64,000 bases of DNA from Affinundibacterium seohonense (GCF_014284305.1 NZ_JACOFW010000008.1:1-64000), one strand, 5' to 3'; numbered from the stretch's first letter, positions 46,500-56,222 are shown. The notes: a model not told the origin generated them from the sequence alone. Program-made: numbers and translations.

Positions 46500-49010
46500 T
46501 TAACTATTTCGCAAAGACATGAGAGGCGGTTGACTCAAAACATTACGTAATCCTAACCAACCACCAATCAAAGCGCAGACCGCGCCAACAATGATACCCG
46601 CACCGATGACAACAGGTGAAAATGTCCACGCGAATTTGAAGGCAAAGGTAGCGAGTGCCCAGCCGATCGCCAAGGCGCCACAAGCGGCAAGTGCGCCCGC
46701 CAAACTACCGACCAATAAAAACTCTACCCATTGTGCATGCGAAAGCTGTTTACGCGTGGCACCTAAGGCGCGAAGCAAAGCAGCTTCACGCATGCGGATG
46801 TCTTGCGAACCAGCGAGAGCAGCGTACAAGACCAAGACGCCAGACACCAAAGTGAACAAGAACAGGAACTCAACCGCAGTAATCACTTGATCTAAAATAT
46901 CTTGCAGTTGTTTCAGAATAGCACCCACATCCATCACCGTCAGATTGGGGAAATCTAAGGTCAGTTGATTGGTGAACTGCTTCTGTTCATCAGGTACACG
47001 GAACGCCGTGATGAAAGTCTGGGGCATATCCTGCATCGCTTTGGGATTAATCACCACGAAGAAGTTGACCCGCATGGAACCCCAATCCAATTTACGCAGA
47101 CTAGTCACTTTAGCTGAAACCTTTTGACCAGCGATGTCAAATACCATTTGATCGCCTAACTTCAATTTCAAAGTTTTCGCTAAGCCTTCTTCGACAGAAG
47201 CCTCAGGTTCTGTCGCGCTGCTATCGTTATACCACTCACCCGCCACCACCTTATTCAAAGCAGGCAAATCCGTCATGGTGGAAAGATTAAATTCTCGCTC
47301 GACCAAAGAATTGGCACGCTCATCTTGATAAGAATTTGGCTTCAATACCTGATCATTAATCTGAATCAGGCGTCCACGTATCATTGGGTAGATCATAGGC
47401 TTGGCGAAATTTTCGACACGCTTGGCGATTTCTTCTTTTTGGTCGGGCTGAATATTAATCACAAAATGATTCGGTGCGTCAGCAGGCGTTGATTGTTTCC
47501 ATGCGGCGATCAGATCTCCGCGCACCACCGTCAACAATAGCAAGGCCATTAAACCTAAGGACAAAGAAACCACTTGCACCACCGTCGCACCTGGGCGACG
47601 CTGTAATGCGGTAATTGCGAAACGCCAAGCTGAAAAATTAAAACTGGTACGCATGCGTTTCAAGACAAAAATACTCAACCAAGCGACAAAAGAAAAAAGG
47701 AATAGACCGACAATAAAACCAACCGCCACCATAGATCCCACTTTGACGTCGCCAGTTTGCCACAGCAATAAGGAAATAAAGATACCCAAGCCTAAGGCGT
47801 AAGTTGCGAGCGTCATCGCTTTCGGTGCATCTTGCTCGCGACGAATCACTTGATTGTGCGGTACATCGCGCAACTGCAAAATCGGCGGCATCGCAAAACC
47901 GATCAACAATAAAATGCCGACAGCAATGCCTTGCCATGCGGGCAAGAAAGTCGCTGCGGGCAGATCGACAGAAACCAAGCTACCCAACCACTCCAACAAC
48001 AAAAAATGGCTAGCGAAACCGATCATCACACCAGCGATACTGCCGACGATACCTAACATCAAAAACTCTAACAGATACATCGTTGTAACTTGGTTTTGAG
48101 TTAAACCAAGGCAGCGCAACATCGCGCAAGCATCAATGTGTCGCAACATAAAACGGCGCGCTGCCATCGCTACCGCCACTGCTGCCAACATGGCGGACAA
48201 CATACTGACCATGGATAAAAACTGTTCAGCACGATCAAGCGTGGTACGCAGTTGTTCATTGCCATTAGCGATCGTTTCTATGCGTACACCTTTAATACTT
48301 TGCTCAGTGAGTTTCTTGTCTAAGTTCACTCTGAAATTTTCTACCGCTTGTTTATCACCTGCCAGCAATAAGCGATAAGTGATGCGGGAACCATCTTGTA
48401 TCAATTTCGTTGCAGCCAAATCCTGTTCAGAAATCATGACGCGCGGTGAAAAACCGAGGAAGCCCGCACCACGATCAGGCTCTGATGCGATGCTTTGCGT
48501 CACGGTGAATTGCTGCTCTCCCACGCTAATCTTGCTACCAATCGCAATGTTCAGACTGCCCAATAAGGCAGGATCAACCCAAGCTGTGCCTGCGACCGGA
48601 ACCTTATCGACCGCGACTTCTTTATCGCCCTCGAATAATTTCAACTTACCACGTAGAGGATAGCCATCCGTGACTGCTTTCAAGGTCACTAATTTCGCCT
48701 TGGCGGCATCGCCTTCGCCAGCAAACGCCATACTAGGAAAAACTACGGTCTCCGCAGTTTTCAAACCATTCTCTTTCGCCAACTGCTTCCACTCCGGCTG
48801 TATCGTTCGGGTCGAAACAACCAGCAAATCCGCTCCCAAAACCTGAAGGGCATCGCGCTCCAAACCGCCGCGCATACGATCAACAAAAAAACCGACTGAG
48901 GATAATGAAGCGACCGCCACCATGAGTGCGATCAATAAGAATCGAAGTTCACCAGCGCGCCAATCGCGTTGCGTCATGCGAACTGCTATAGGCAAAATGA
49001 AAGAGAACAT
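46500..49010 (-). CDS. FtsX-like ABC permease (YbbP type)
   Basis: A protein of 836 residues. An N-terminal helix and a large periplasmic domain precede a first FtsX block (~residues 250-390). A second helix set, another soluble domain and a final FtsX block (LALLRALGATRKQLSHAQ, ~residues 720-836) follow. E. coli YbbP partners with YbbA ATPase and TesA. No ATPase gene adjoins it here, unusual for this class; it may share a distant one. The short gap before the globin gene means both may be in one mRNA. The exported substrate is unknown. Confidence 0.85.
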   Translation of the reverse strand: MFSFILPIAVRMTQRDWRAGELRFLLIALMVAVASLSSVGFFVDRMRGGLERDALQVLGADLLVVSTRTIQPEWKQLAKENGLKTAETVVFPSMAFAGEGDAAKAKLVTLKAVTDGYPLRGKLKLFEGDKEVAVDKVPVAGTAWVDPALLGSLNIAIGSKISVGEQQFTVTQSIASEPDRGAGFLGFSPRVMISEQDLAATKLIQDGSRITYRLLLAGDKQAVENFRVNLDKKLTEQSIKGVRIETIANGNEQLRTTLDRAEQFLSMVSMLSAMLAAVAVAMAARRFMLRHIDACAMLRCLGLTQNQVTTMYLLEFLMLGIVGSIAGVMIGFASHFLLLEWLGSLVSVDLPAATFLPAWQGIAVGILLLIGFAMPPILQLRDVPHNQVIRREQDAPKAMTLATYALGLGIFISLLLWQTGDVKVGSMVAVGFIVGLFLFSFVAWLSIFVLKRMRTSFNFSAWRFAITALQRRPGATVVQVVSLSLGLMALLLLTVVRGDLIAAWKQSTPADAPNHFVINIQPDQKEEIAKRVENFAKPMIYPMIRGRLIQINDQVLKPNSYQDERANSLVEREFNLSTMTDLPALNKVVAGEWYNDSSATEPEASVEEGLAKTLKLKLGDQMVFDIAGQKVSAKVTSLRKLDWGSMRVNFFVVINPKAMQDMPQTFITAFRVPDEQKQFTNQLTLDFPNLTVMDVGAILKQLQDILDQVITAVEFLFLFTLVSGVLVLYAALAGSQDIRMREAALLRALGATRKQLSHAQWVEFLLVGSLAGALAACGALAIGWALATFAFKFAWTFSPVVIGAGIIVGAVCALIGGWLGLRNVLSQPPLMSLRNS

Positions 49011-49120
49011 GGTGCTCCTGAGTGGCTATGAAGGATAAAATCGACTAGACAAGTCTAAAACAAAAGCAGCGCATCTTGCTTAGTCGATGCGCCACCGGGA
49101 GCTATCACAGAGTAGCGGAA

Positions 49121-50365
49121 TCAATACTGATTCAGTGCGTTGGCAAAGTCTTGCAACAAGTCATCAGTATCTTCAATCCCGACCGAGACGCGAATCAAAG
49201 AATCAACGATCCCCATTTCTGCACGACGTTCCGGCCCCATCTCAAAGAAAATCGTATGCGCAACCGGAATCACCAACGTACGAGTATCCCCCAGATGTGT
49301 GGCGTTAATCGCCAGTTTCAAGTGGTTCAAATAATCAAAACAATCGATTTCTGGTTTCAGCTCGAAACTCAACAAGGCACCATAAGCGCGGAATAGCTCT
49401 GTTGCTATAGCATGCTGGGGATGTGATTCCAAGCCTGGATAATGCACCACTGCCACACGCGGATCCGCTTCAAGTAAGCGAGCCAGCTCCAAGGCATTTT
49501 CACTTTCGCGTTGCATGCGAAGTGCCAGCGTTTCCGCACCGACCGCCACTTGATGCGCAGCATCCGGCGAAATCGAGGCGCCAAAATCGCGTAAGGCCTT
49601 TGCACGAAGATGAGCGATGCCTTGCTGTGCTGATGCTAATTTACGGAAATTTGGCGCGATATGCGGATAGCTAGCCCAATCAAACAAGCCGGTGTCAGTC
49701 AAAGCACCACCTAAGACATTGCCATGACCTGCGATGGATTTAGTCAAAGAATTCACCACCAAACCAGCACCAACCGCCTTGGGGCGGAATAAGTATGGCG
49801 AAGTCATGGTGTTATCGACGACATACAAAATGCCGTGCTGCTGACACAGTTCACCGATGCGTTTGAGGTCGGCGATTTGTGTGCGTGGATTAGCGATCGT
49901 TTCAACGAAAACCATACGGGTTGCGGGTGTGATCGCCGCTTCGATCTCAGCGACTTTAGTCGCATCAACCAAAGAAAGAGTGATGCCTTGCTCGGCACAT
50001 GTTTGCCAAACGCTATTCGTATTTCCAAACAAAAAACGCGAGGAAATAATGTGATCGCCCTGACGCAATAAGCCCTGAAATACCGCACCAATTGCGGCCA
50101 TACCGGTAGCGAAGCACAAGCTCGCGCTGCCATCTTCCATCTTAGTGATCTTGTCCTCTAAAGCCGATACTGTGGGATTGCCCTGACGCCCATAACGATA
50201 ACCCGGCTGCTTGCCTTGAAATACATCGGCAAGTTCTCTGGCATTTTTGTAGCCATAAGTGACGGAAGTGTGAATCGGCTTGTGTGGCGAACCGTGTTCG
50301 ATGTCTTTTTGACGGTCGTTATGCAAGATGGTGGTGGTAAATCCGTAAGACTTGGCTGTGCTCAT
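49121..50365 (-). CDS. Cys/Met-metabolism PLP enzyme (O-succinylhomoserine sulfhydrylase-like)
   Basis: A protein of 414 residues. The PLP Lys209 is in NSLTKSIAGHGN, with YGYKNARELADVFQGKQPGYRYGRQGNPT, the ATGMAAIGAVF region and VDNTMTSPYLF, as in MetB/MetZ/MetY relatives. It forms or breaks C-S bonds in methionine or cysteine metabolism; the exact reaction among O-acyl-homoserine sulfhydrylase, cystathionine gamma-synthase and methionine gamma-lyase cannot be settled from motifs. It stands alone; no SAM riboswitch was recognised before it. Confidence 0.85.
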   Translation of the reverse strand: MSTAKSYGFTTTILHNDRQKDIEHGSPHKPIHTSVTYGYKNARELADVFQGKQPGYRYGRQGNPTVSALEDKITKMEDGSASLCFATGMAAIGAVFQGLLRQGDHIISSRFLFGNTNSVWQTCAEQGITLSLVDATKVAEIEAAITPATRMVFVETIANPRTQIADLKRIGELCQQHGILYVVDNTMTSPYLFRPKAVGAGLVVNSLTKSIAGHGNVLGGALTDTGLFDWASYPHIAPNFRKLASAQQGIAHLRAKALRDFGASISPDAAHQVAVGAETLALRMQRESENALELARLLEADPRVAVVHYPGLESHPQHAIATELFRAYGALLSFELKPEIDCFDYLNHLKLAINATHLGDTRTLVIPVAHTIFFEMGPERRAEMGIVDSLIRVSVGIEDTDDLLQDFANALNQY

Positions 50366-50503
50366 GATAAAAATAGGCGAATGGTTAAATACTGGATAAG
50401 TGCTTAATCGAAGCGAAAACAGGAGTTTAACCTAGATTCATGTTCGACTCTCCTCTGCACCAGTAGACTACATAGCCTTTACTTGGTTCGATGCCCAAAC
50501 AAA

Positions 50504-50538
50504 TAAAAAAAGCGAACCGATTCATAGAATCGATTCGC
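50504..50538 (-). terminator. Terminator of the sigma-factor operon
   Basis: GCGAACCGATTC and GAATCGATTCGC form a 12-bp stem with one mismatch and a 3-nt loop (50512-50538). Read on the minus strand, a run of T (50505-50511) follows. It lies about 110 bases downstream of the secreted protein gene. Confidence 0.7.
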
Positions 50539-50644
50539 CATCAGCCTTGCTAGGCAAAAATCTTCACTTGCTCACGCACCTGCAAATTTATCTATTTGTA
50601 CAAATAATCATTTAGATCAAATATCCAGATTCATAGATTGATAC

Positions 50645-51874
50645 TTACTTCTTTTCAATACGGATTTCTTTTTCGATTCTCTGCATTTTTTCAGCTTTAT
50701 CAGTTTTGTCGGTCTTGTCATTCGAGTCAAACTTCATCACTTTTCCCATTTCACTCAAATCACTCAATTTATAGTCATTAGGTACGGCGAACATATTGGC
50801 GGGAACCTCATCGCGCTTTACATTGCTCAAACGATAAATGCGCTCACCCGAACGTGGATCACTGTGCTTTGAGTACAAGGTGATTTGCAATTCTGGCGAA
50901 GTCCAACTTTCGTCGCTGACCAAGATAGGATTGACGTTACCAATTTCACCGGCTGGAATTTCGTAGCTTTGAACCTTACCATCCGCCTTTATACCGTCAA
51001 AATCACGACTGCCTAGAACCTTGGTTTGACGCTTAGCTGACCATTTTGCATCACTAAAAATACGCGAGAAGTTTGCATCAAGCCCTGCACTACCTGTTTG
51101 CATTTCCATGTTCCGACCAGATTCTGATCCACGTACATCGATGGTCATATTTCTTTCGACATCTCCTGAAATCACTTTGCCGTCTGCCGATTTCACGGCA
51201 CGACGAATTACCACATGACGTTCACCTTGTTTATCGCCCTCAGCTGCAAGTTTGAGTTCGATAACATCTTTACCGTCAGCGGCCTTAGTAATATTCTCGG
51301 TGACGATATTCAGAGCCGGTTTGCCCGCTTTCATTGACGCAATCGGCATCATCTTGAGCGCTGTCTTTGATTTTGGATTCAGGACAATTCGACTGACTTC
51401 CGGATCGTTAATAATAATTGTTCGTATTTCCCCTTTAGGATCACGAATTTCCTCTCTGGTACGACCTTGCGAATCACGATAAGTCAACATAGAAACTTTG
51501 TTAGCAATGACATTGCCATCTGCCAGTTTCTGCTGATTTTCTGTAATCACCTCCGCACTATATGGCGCATTTTTAATGATTTTTTCACCCATACGAATGC
51601 TCTGTGCATGCGTTAACAACGCCCCTCTGGGAGCATGCTTGATAAATACCTCATTGCGCATGACCTCGAGCCGCATATTTTGATCTTTATCTGCAGCATT
51701 TGCTGCATTTGTCCCAGATTGTGGTGTCTCTATATCCAAGGTATGAAACTCAAACGCAACCAGTTTTTCTGGTATGGCAGCACTTAACTTTGTTGCATAG
51801 ACTGGTGCAGTACAAAACAAGGTCGACAGTAAGACTGCGAGCAATGGCTTCTTCGATTTCATCAATGTAAACAT
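50645..51874 (-). CDS. Secreted protein in an ECF sigma operon (unknown function)
   Basis: A protein of 409 residues. The signal peptide MFTLMKSKKPLLAVLLSTLF is followed by a cleavage site near PVYA/TK. The mature part is hydrophilic and beta-rich, with no recognised domain, and ends in a long Lys/Asp/Glu tail (NDKTDKTDKAEKMQRIEK). It may modulate sigma-factor signalling or be its main target. The ATG at 51874 follows AAGGAGAG; the frame extends 10 codons more. It lies 62 bases after the putative anti-sigma gene. No function is claimed. Confidence 0.7.
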   Translation of the reverse strand: MFTLMKSKKPLLAVLLSTLFCTAPVYATKLSAAIPEKLVAFEFHTLDIETPQSGTNAANAADKDQNMRLEVMRNEVFIKHAPRGALLTHAQSIRMGEKIIKNAPYSAEVITENQQKLADGNVIANKVSMLTYRDSQGRTREEIRDPKGEIRTIIINDPEVSRIVLNPKSKTALKMMPIASMKAGKPALNIVTENITKAADGKDVIELKLAAEGDKQGERHVVIRRAVKSADGKVISGDVERNMTIDVRGSESGRNMEMQTGSAGLDANFSRIFSDAKWSAKRQTKVLGSRDFDGIKADGKVQSYEIPAGEIGNVNPILVSDESWTSPELQITLYSKHSDPRSGERIYRLSNVKRDEVPANMFAVPNDYKLSDLSEMGKVMKFDSNDKTDKTDKAEKMQRIEKEIRIEKK

Positions 51875-51936
51875 CTTTCTCTCCTTCATTGTTAATCTGA
51901 ACATCTAGCTTCAAAACACCTGTCAACGAAAAATAT

Positions 51937-52428
51937 TCACTCGCCAGGAATAAACCGTACTGCTAAATATTCATCATTCTCACCAACCAACATTTCTGCC
52001 CTTGATGTTTCCCCCGCATTTTGTGGATTCATCGGCACACCAAGTGAGGCCAATATCGTATGCGGAACATCAGCGCGCACAATACGCATACTGTCTTGTT
52101 TCAAGATATTCTCTCCACTCTCCAGAGCGATGAACGGAATGTCTTCATACAAGTGGTCGTCTTGTGCAAGTACGTTCGCCTCCGTATCAGCTAGCATAGG
52201 TTTGTTCAACACGATCAATGCCAACAGCAAACTCATCACTAACACACCACTCCATTGCCAAGGCTCGGCAAACCATTTACGCCACCATGCCTGCGGTGGA
52301 TGTTGCTTCTTAAAAGCCGCAAGCAAATTTGCCTCAACACTTGCAGGCGCATGAAAGTCATGCATTTCCTGTTTGAGCGCCGCAAATGCAGGCCTCAGTT
52401 GCGCATTCACTTGATCGCTATCTAACAT
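51937..52428 (-). CDS. Putative anti-sigma factor (single-TM)
   Basis: A protein of 163 residues. A cytoplasmic N-part (residues ~1-55), a membrane helix (~57-75, WSGVLVMSLLLALIVLN) and an extracytoplasmic C-part of about 85 residues match the layout of an ECF anti-sigma factor, though no zinc-binding HxxxCxxC motif is present. It directly follows the sigma gene by 64 bases. The assignment rests on position and topology. Confidence 0.65.
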   Translation of the reverse strand: MLDSDQVNAQLRPAFAALKQEMHDFHAPASVEANLLAAFKKQHPPQAWWRKWFAEPWQWSGVLVMSLLLALIVLNKPMLADTEANVLAQDDHLYEDIPFIALESGENILKQDSMRIVRADVPHTILASLGVPMNPQNAGETSRAEMLVGENDEYLAVRFIPGE

Positions 52429-52492
52429 ACAATTTCTTTCATAATCTCAATTAATCTATTCCACACTGCATTTTTATCCAAAACGGTTTGCA

Positions 52493-53095
52493 CTAAGCAG
52501 CTTCGCATCGGTAACTTTGCAAGCGTTCTGCTAAGGCTTGGCGCGCCCGGGACAAACGCGAACGAACTGTACCAACGTTGATTTGACAAATATCAGCAAT
52601 GTCCAAATAAGACAATTCTTGTAGCTCAAACAAAATCAAGACATCGCGGTAGTGTGGTGAAAGACAAGCAATCGCTGCACGCAACTCCTCCGCCATTTGG
52701 TGATGCAATAATCGTTCTAGTGGATTCAATTCTTCACTTGCTACTTCTACAGGCAGGTCCGCTTCATCTGGCTCCTGCTCTGAAAATAATGAGCCCGGCA
52801 ACTGATTGTTAAAGCGATGCTGCGTTACCTCATCAAACTTCATCGCCACATTCCGCGCTACGCCGAATAAAAAATACAGCAAATTGCCTTTCAACGCGTC
52901 ATAGTGATATTGATCCGCCATCAGCCCCATAAACACCTCTTGCACTACATCAGCAGCAGCCTGCGTTGAGCCGCAACGCAAAACCGCATAGCGATATAAA
53001 GCTGGATGGTGGCGGCGATACAAAGTGACAAAGGCAGATTGATCGCCATTGCGCATTTGTCGTATCAATTCAATATCCGGTATCAAGTCGCCCAT
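52493..53095 (-). CDS. ECF-type RNA polymerase sigma factor
   Basis: A protein of 200 residues. Sigma-70 region 2 (residues ~10-80) has FVTLYRRHHPALYRYAVLR and AADVVQEVFMGLM. Region 4 (~130-190) has CLSPHYRDVLILFELQELSYLDIADICQINVGTVRSRLSRARQAL split into an HTH. Between them lies an acidic linker. It likely directs transcription of its own operon and of unknown targets in response to an envelope signal passed by the next gene. Confidence 0.92.
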   Translation of the reverse strand: MGDLIPDIELIRQMRNGDQSAFVTLYRRHHPALYRYAVLRCGSTQAAADVVQEVFMGLMADQYHYDALKGNLLYFLFGVARNVAMKFDEVTQHRFNNQLPGSLFSEQEPDEADLPVEVASEELNPLERLLHHQMAEELRAAIACLSPHYRDVLILFELQELSYLDIADICQINVGTVRSRLSRARQALAERLQSYRCEAA

Positions 53096-53157
53096 TCGTC
53101 ATTCATGTTGTGTTGGTTAAGCTGCCCTCATACTACTATTCCGATTGAGATAAAGAA

Positions 53158-53164
53158 AAGTTCC
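53158..53164 (-). promoter_or_regulatory. Possible ECF-type -35 (GGAACTT)
   Basis: GGAACTT is read on the minus strand about 65 bases before the sigma gene. This is the usual -35 of ECF sigma promoters. The expected -10 could not be fixed, so autoregulation is only suggested. Confidence 0.35.
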
Positions 53165-53240
53165 AACAATTATTCGTAATATGGTTGTTTGCTACGTTTT
53201 GCCTACGCTTTAACTGTCGATTGTATAAAAACAGGGACGA

Positions 53241-53276
53241 AAAAAAACCTGCAAGTCAATTAAGACATGCAGGTTT
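53241..53276 (-). terminator. Terminator of the alpha/beta hydrolase
   Basis: AAACCTGCA (53245-53253) pairs with TGCAGGTTT (53268-53276), extended inward by GTC/GAC. On the minus strand seven T follow. It is 20 bases downstream of the hydrolase stop. Confidence 0.8.
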
Positions 53277-53295
53277 CTGATCCTAGCCAAACAAC

Positions 53296-54171
53296 TTAGC
53301 CCAAGAATTCCTCGATCAGCTGCGCCAACACTTCTGGTTGATCATGATGCAACATGTGCCCCGCATCCATTACCACTTCAGTCTGAATCGTGGGAATAAA
53401 CTTCATGCGACGATCAATTTCTACACGCGCCTCTTCTTTGGAGCCTATCATGCGCCAAATGTCGGTGTCGTTCGCTTCAACCCACAGCACGGGTGCTGCA
53501 ATATTTTGCCAACATTGCAATACTTCATCGACGTGATATAGCAGCGGGCTAGAATTTTTGTGTGCTGGGTCAGCTAATAATTCCCATTGACCCTGAGCAT
53601 TTTCTTTGGACCAGTGCTGCGCTAAGAAACTCGCGCGTTGATCGGACAATCGCGGGTTAGTCTTTTGGAGGCGCCCTGCCACTTCTGTCAGATCCGCATA
53701 GTGACGCAGGGTCGGTACTTCGCGCAGTTCGTCCAGCCATTTTCGGTACCGCCCCGGCGCTTGCTTGGCTTGCGTCATCGGCATGCCAAAGCCTTCGAGA
53801 TTAATCAATTTCGCGATACGTTCTGGGCGTACGCCAGCATAAATCATGGCGATATTTCCCCCCATGCTATGGCCTAACAAATTAACCGGTTGCTCAGGTG
53901 AGTAATGCTGCAGGATAGCATCCAAATCAGCCACATAGTCAGGAAACCAGTAACTTTCTACTTTAGGATATTCAGTCAAGCCAAAACCACGCCAATCTGG
54001 CGCGATCACATGCCAGTCACGCGATAAACAATCAACGACAAATTGAAAAGACGCAGCCACATCCATCCAACCATGTACCATAAACAAGATCGGAGCATCG
54101 GGGTTTCCCCAATGACGAATATGCATATTCAGACCACGCAAGGGAATAAATTCGGAGCGACTGGCTTTCAT
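53296..54171 (-). CDS. Alpha/beta hydrolase
   Basis: A protein of 291 residues without a signal peptide. The oxyanion block MVHGWMDVAASF, the nucleophile Ser in LLGHSMGGN and the catalytic His in MDAGHMLHHD are complete, and an Asp follows the sixth strand in VEANDTDIW. It resembles hydrolases of the epoxide-hydrolase/haloalkane-dehalogenase shape, including the WRGFGLT strand. The substrate is not known. Confidence 0.88.
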   Translation of the reverse strand: MKASRSEFIPLRGLNMHIRHWGNPDAPILFMVHGWMDVAASFQFVVDCLSRDWHVIAPDWRGFGLTEYPKVESYWFPDYVADLDAILQHYSPEQPVNLLGHSMGGNIAMIYAGVRPERIAKLINLEGFGMPMTQAKQAPGRYRKWLDELREVPTLRHYADLTEVAGRLQKTNPRLSDQRASFLAQHWSKENAQGQWELLADPAHKNSSPLLYHVDEVLQCWQNIAAPVLWVEANDTDIWRMIGSKEEARVEIDRRMKFIPTIQTEVVMDAGHMLHHDQPEVLAQLIEEFLG

Positions 54172-54247
54172 AGTATTAACCTTTAGACAAAAATAGAACG
54201 ACCGTTCGATAATTATAACCGATCACACGAAAATTGCTGCAGGACAC

Positions 54248-54285
54248 AAAAAAAGCCTTGGAAGATTTTGCTTCACAAGGCGTTT
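54248..54285 (-). terminator. Terminator of the FlgT-like gene
   Basis: GCCTTG and CAAGGC (54255-54260, 54276-54281) pair, extended by GGAAG/CTTC with one bulge. On the minus strand seven T follow. It sits about 25 bases after the FlgT-like stop. Confidence 0.7.
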
Positions 54286-54308
54286 TAGAAATTTCCAACG
54301 AATATCAG

Positions 54309-55295
54309 TCAGGGTTTGACACCATCAAAGCGCACGTAATCACCAACCTTAACTTTCACCGTTCCAATATTCCCTTCCCCCTCCAATTCGCCTAAGGAAA
54401 ATTGTAGTTGGCTTTGATTGATCGTCAACTTTCCCATGCTCGCTTGTGGCGTTCCATAATAGATAGGGCGAGCCTGTATCGCAGTCATGCCTAACACTGG
54501 CAACTCATCGTAGTCAGAAACGACCAAACCAGTATCACCCGCCACCAAACTGGAAGTGGCACCAGCATCGACCATTAAACGCTTGCCATTCACTTGAATA
54601 ATTTTCACGATCATGGGAAAGCCCGACAAATCTTTACGAATCCACGCGACAGATTCTTCCAGTATCGAGTCTATGGCTTTACCGTAGTTGGTAGCGTAAA
54701 AAGCGACACTACCAAATGGTTTGTCTCTACCGACTTTACTATCATCTTCGGAGGGACGATATAAATGATGCCGCTGTAAAAAAGCGCCAGTGATACCGTC
54801 ATAGATTGCGAATTCGATTTCTATGTGGCGGCTACGACTCTCCCACAGACCAAAATAGCGCTTATCACTGCGCACACCAGCACTACGGATTTCGCCAGCG
54901 ATCACAAATTGCGCATCATTTTCCGCAGCAACTTGCTTCACCAATTTCGCAGTCGGTGCTTCTTGTTTCAAATCATAAGAGAGTAAATCCTTTGATTGAC
55001 GCACAATAAAATTACCTGAACGTTCGAGACGACTCAATAGCTCGCGTGGGATACCCTGGGCAATGTCGTCCATATCTTGCACTTGCGCAGGCACATTCAC
55101 CGCAAACCCCGTCATGACGACTTTTTTCTTGAGTACGCGTTGTTCTGGCAGTGGCGCGGGTGCTGGCTTACCAAACAGTCCACAACCAATTTGGGTCACC
55201 CCCGCCAAAACGATCATACTGGCCACAAACGTGCCTTTAAGAGTCGTCAACAATGGCAATGCAAAAACAAATTTTTCCCTTGGCCCCATATTCAC
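54309..55295 (-). CDS. FlgT-like (flagellar assembly T) secreted protein
   Basis: A protein of 328 residues. A hydrophobic N-terminus reaches VTQIGCGLFGKP, possibly a lipoprotein with a non-canonical lipobox. The middle part (residues ~55-190) includes VVMTGFAVNVPAQVQDMDDI and FVIAGEIRSAG, as in FlgT middle domains. The C-terminal part (residues ~220-328) has VNGKRLMVDAGATSSLVAGD, typical of the FlgT C-terminal beta domain. FlgT forms the flagellar H-ring in Vibrio; no flagellar genes adjoin here, so another use is possible. It starts 8 bases after the DUF455 gene, likely the same transcript. Confidence 0.6.
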   Translation of the reverse strand: MNMGPREKFVFALPLLTTLKGTFVASMIVLAGVTQIGCGLFGKPAPAPLPEQRVLKKKVVMTGFAVNVPAQVQDMDDIAQGIPRELLSRLERSGNFIVRQSKDLLSYDLKQEAPTAKLVKQVAAENDAQFVIAGEIRSAGVRSDKRYFGLWESRSRHIEIEFAIYDGITGAFLQRHHLYRPSEDDSKVGRDKPFGSVAFYATNYGKAIDSILEESVAWIRKDLSGFPMIVKIIQVNGKRLMVDAGATSSLVAGDTGLVVSDYDELPVLGMTAIQARPIYYGTPQASMGKLTINQSQLQFSLGELEGEGNIGTVKVKVGDYVRFDGVKP

Positions 55296-55302
55296 GTCCC
55301 TC

Positions 55303-56166
55303 TTATTGTATTTTCATCGCCGACAATTCTTCCGGCGTAAATCCTGCCGCCAATCGTGCCGGCACATTAAATGGGGCACGTAATTGCGGCGCCCTGAACT
55401 CTTGTGCCAGCGCAGAAAAACACGCAATCGGCTCCAAACCACGTTGTTCACAAAGATAGGCAAACCAACGATTACCAATTCCGACATGGCCAATTTCATC
55501 CCGCAAAATGATGTCCAAAATCTCGGCCGCAGCAAAATCCTTGGCCTGCGCTAACTTGGCCCTAAGTGCTGGTGTTGCATCAAGTCCGCGCGCTTCCATC
55601 GTTCGAGGAACCAGCGCCATGCGCGCCAGCACATCACTGCCTGTTCTTTCAGCTAACTCCCACAAACTATTATGCGCAGAAAAATCGCCGTATTGATAGC
55701 CCATGGTCAATAAATGATCAGCCAACAAACCAAAGTGATACGCCTCTTCCTGTGCCACTTGTAGCCAATCCACATAATAGGCTTCAGGCATATTTGGAAA
55801 GCGCCAAACCGCATCTAGCGCAAGATTGATCGCATTAAATTCAATATGCGCTAAGGCATGAATTAAACTGGCTCGTCCTTCGACGGTATTCATGGCACGA
55901 CGTTTCACGTCTAACGGGGCGACTAAGTCTGGCTTTTCGGGTCTACCTGGAATTGAATCAGGCGCGACCATCTTGGTATCGCGATCCAATCGAACTTGAC
56001 CTGACAACCAAGCTTGACGCAATTGCGTGACACTGGTCGCTTTGCGCCGTGCGTCGCTCTCGGCCAGACAACGAAGCGCGAGTTGACGTAATTCGTCAGA
56101 TTTATGAAGATTACGATTACTTACTAATGCGTCATCAGAAAGTGGACTAAGTGTGGGTGAATTCAT
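55303..56166 (-). CDS. DUF455 ferritin-like protein
   Basis: A protein of 287 residues. HIEFNAINLALDAVW, VAQEEAYHFGLLADHL and ILRDEIGHVGIGNRWF carry the Glu/His pairs of a ferritin-like di-iron four-helix bundle. The function of DUF455 is not established; members are related to MiaE-like hydroxylases. The ATG at 56166 is preferred to the GTG/upstream opening at 56199. It diverges from the gamma carbonic anhydrase gene across only 56 bases, which must hold both promoters. Confidence 0.85.
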   Translation of the reverse strand: MNSPTLSPLSDDALVSNRNLHKSDELRQLALRCLAESDARRKATSVTQLRQAWLSGQVRLDRDTKMVAPDSIPGRPEKPDLVAPLDVKRRAMNTVEGRASLIHALAHIEFNAINLALDAVWRFPNMPEAYYVDWLQVAQEEAYHFGLLADHLLTMGYQYGDFSAHNSLWELAERTGSDVLARMALVPRTMEARGLDATPALRAKLAQAKDFAAAEILDIILRDEIGHVGIGNRWFAYLCEQRGLEPIACFSALAQEFRAPQLRAPFNVPARLAAGFTPEELSAMKIQ

Positions 56167-56222
56167 GCGTTGAGCGGTAAAATGGCGATAAATTATCAAT
56201 CCCTCTATTTTACGGAAGAATC

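Noticed and set aside
50366-50503. SAM riboswitch upstream of the PLP enzyme
   Set aside because: No GNRA-containing or SAM-I/II-like core seen.
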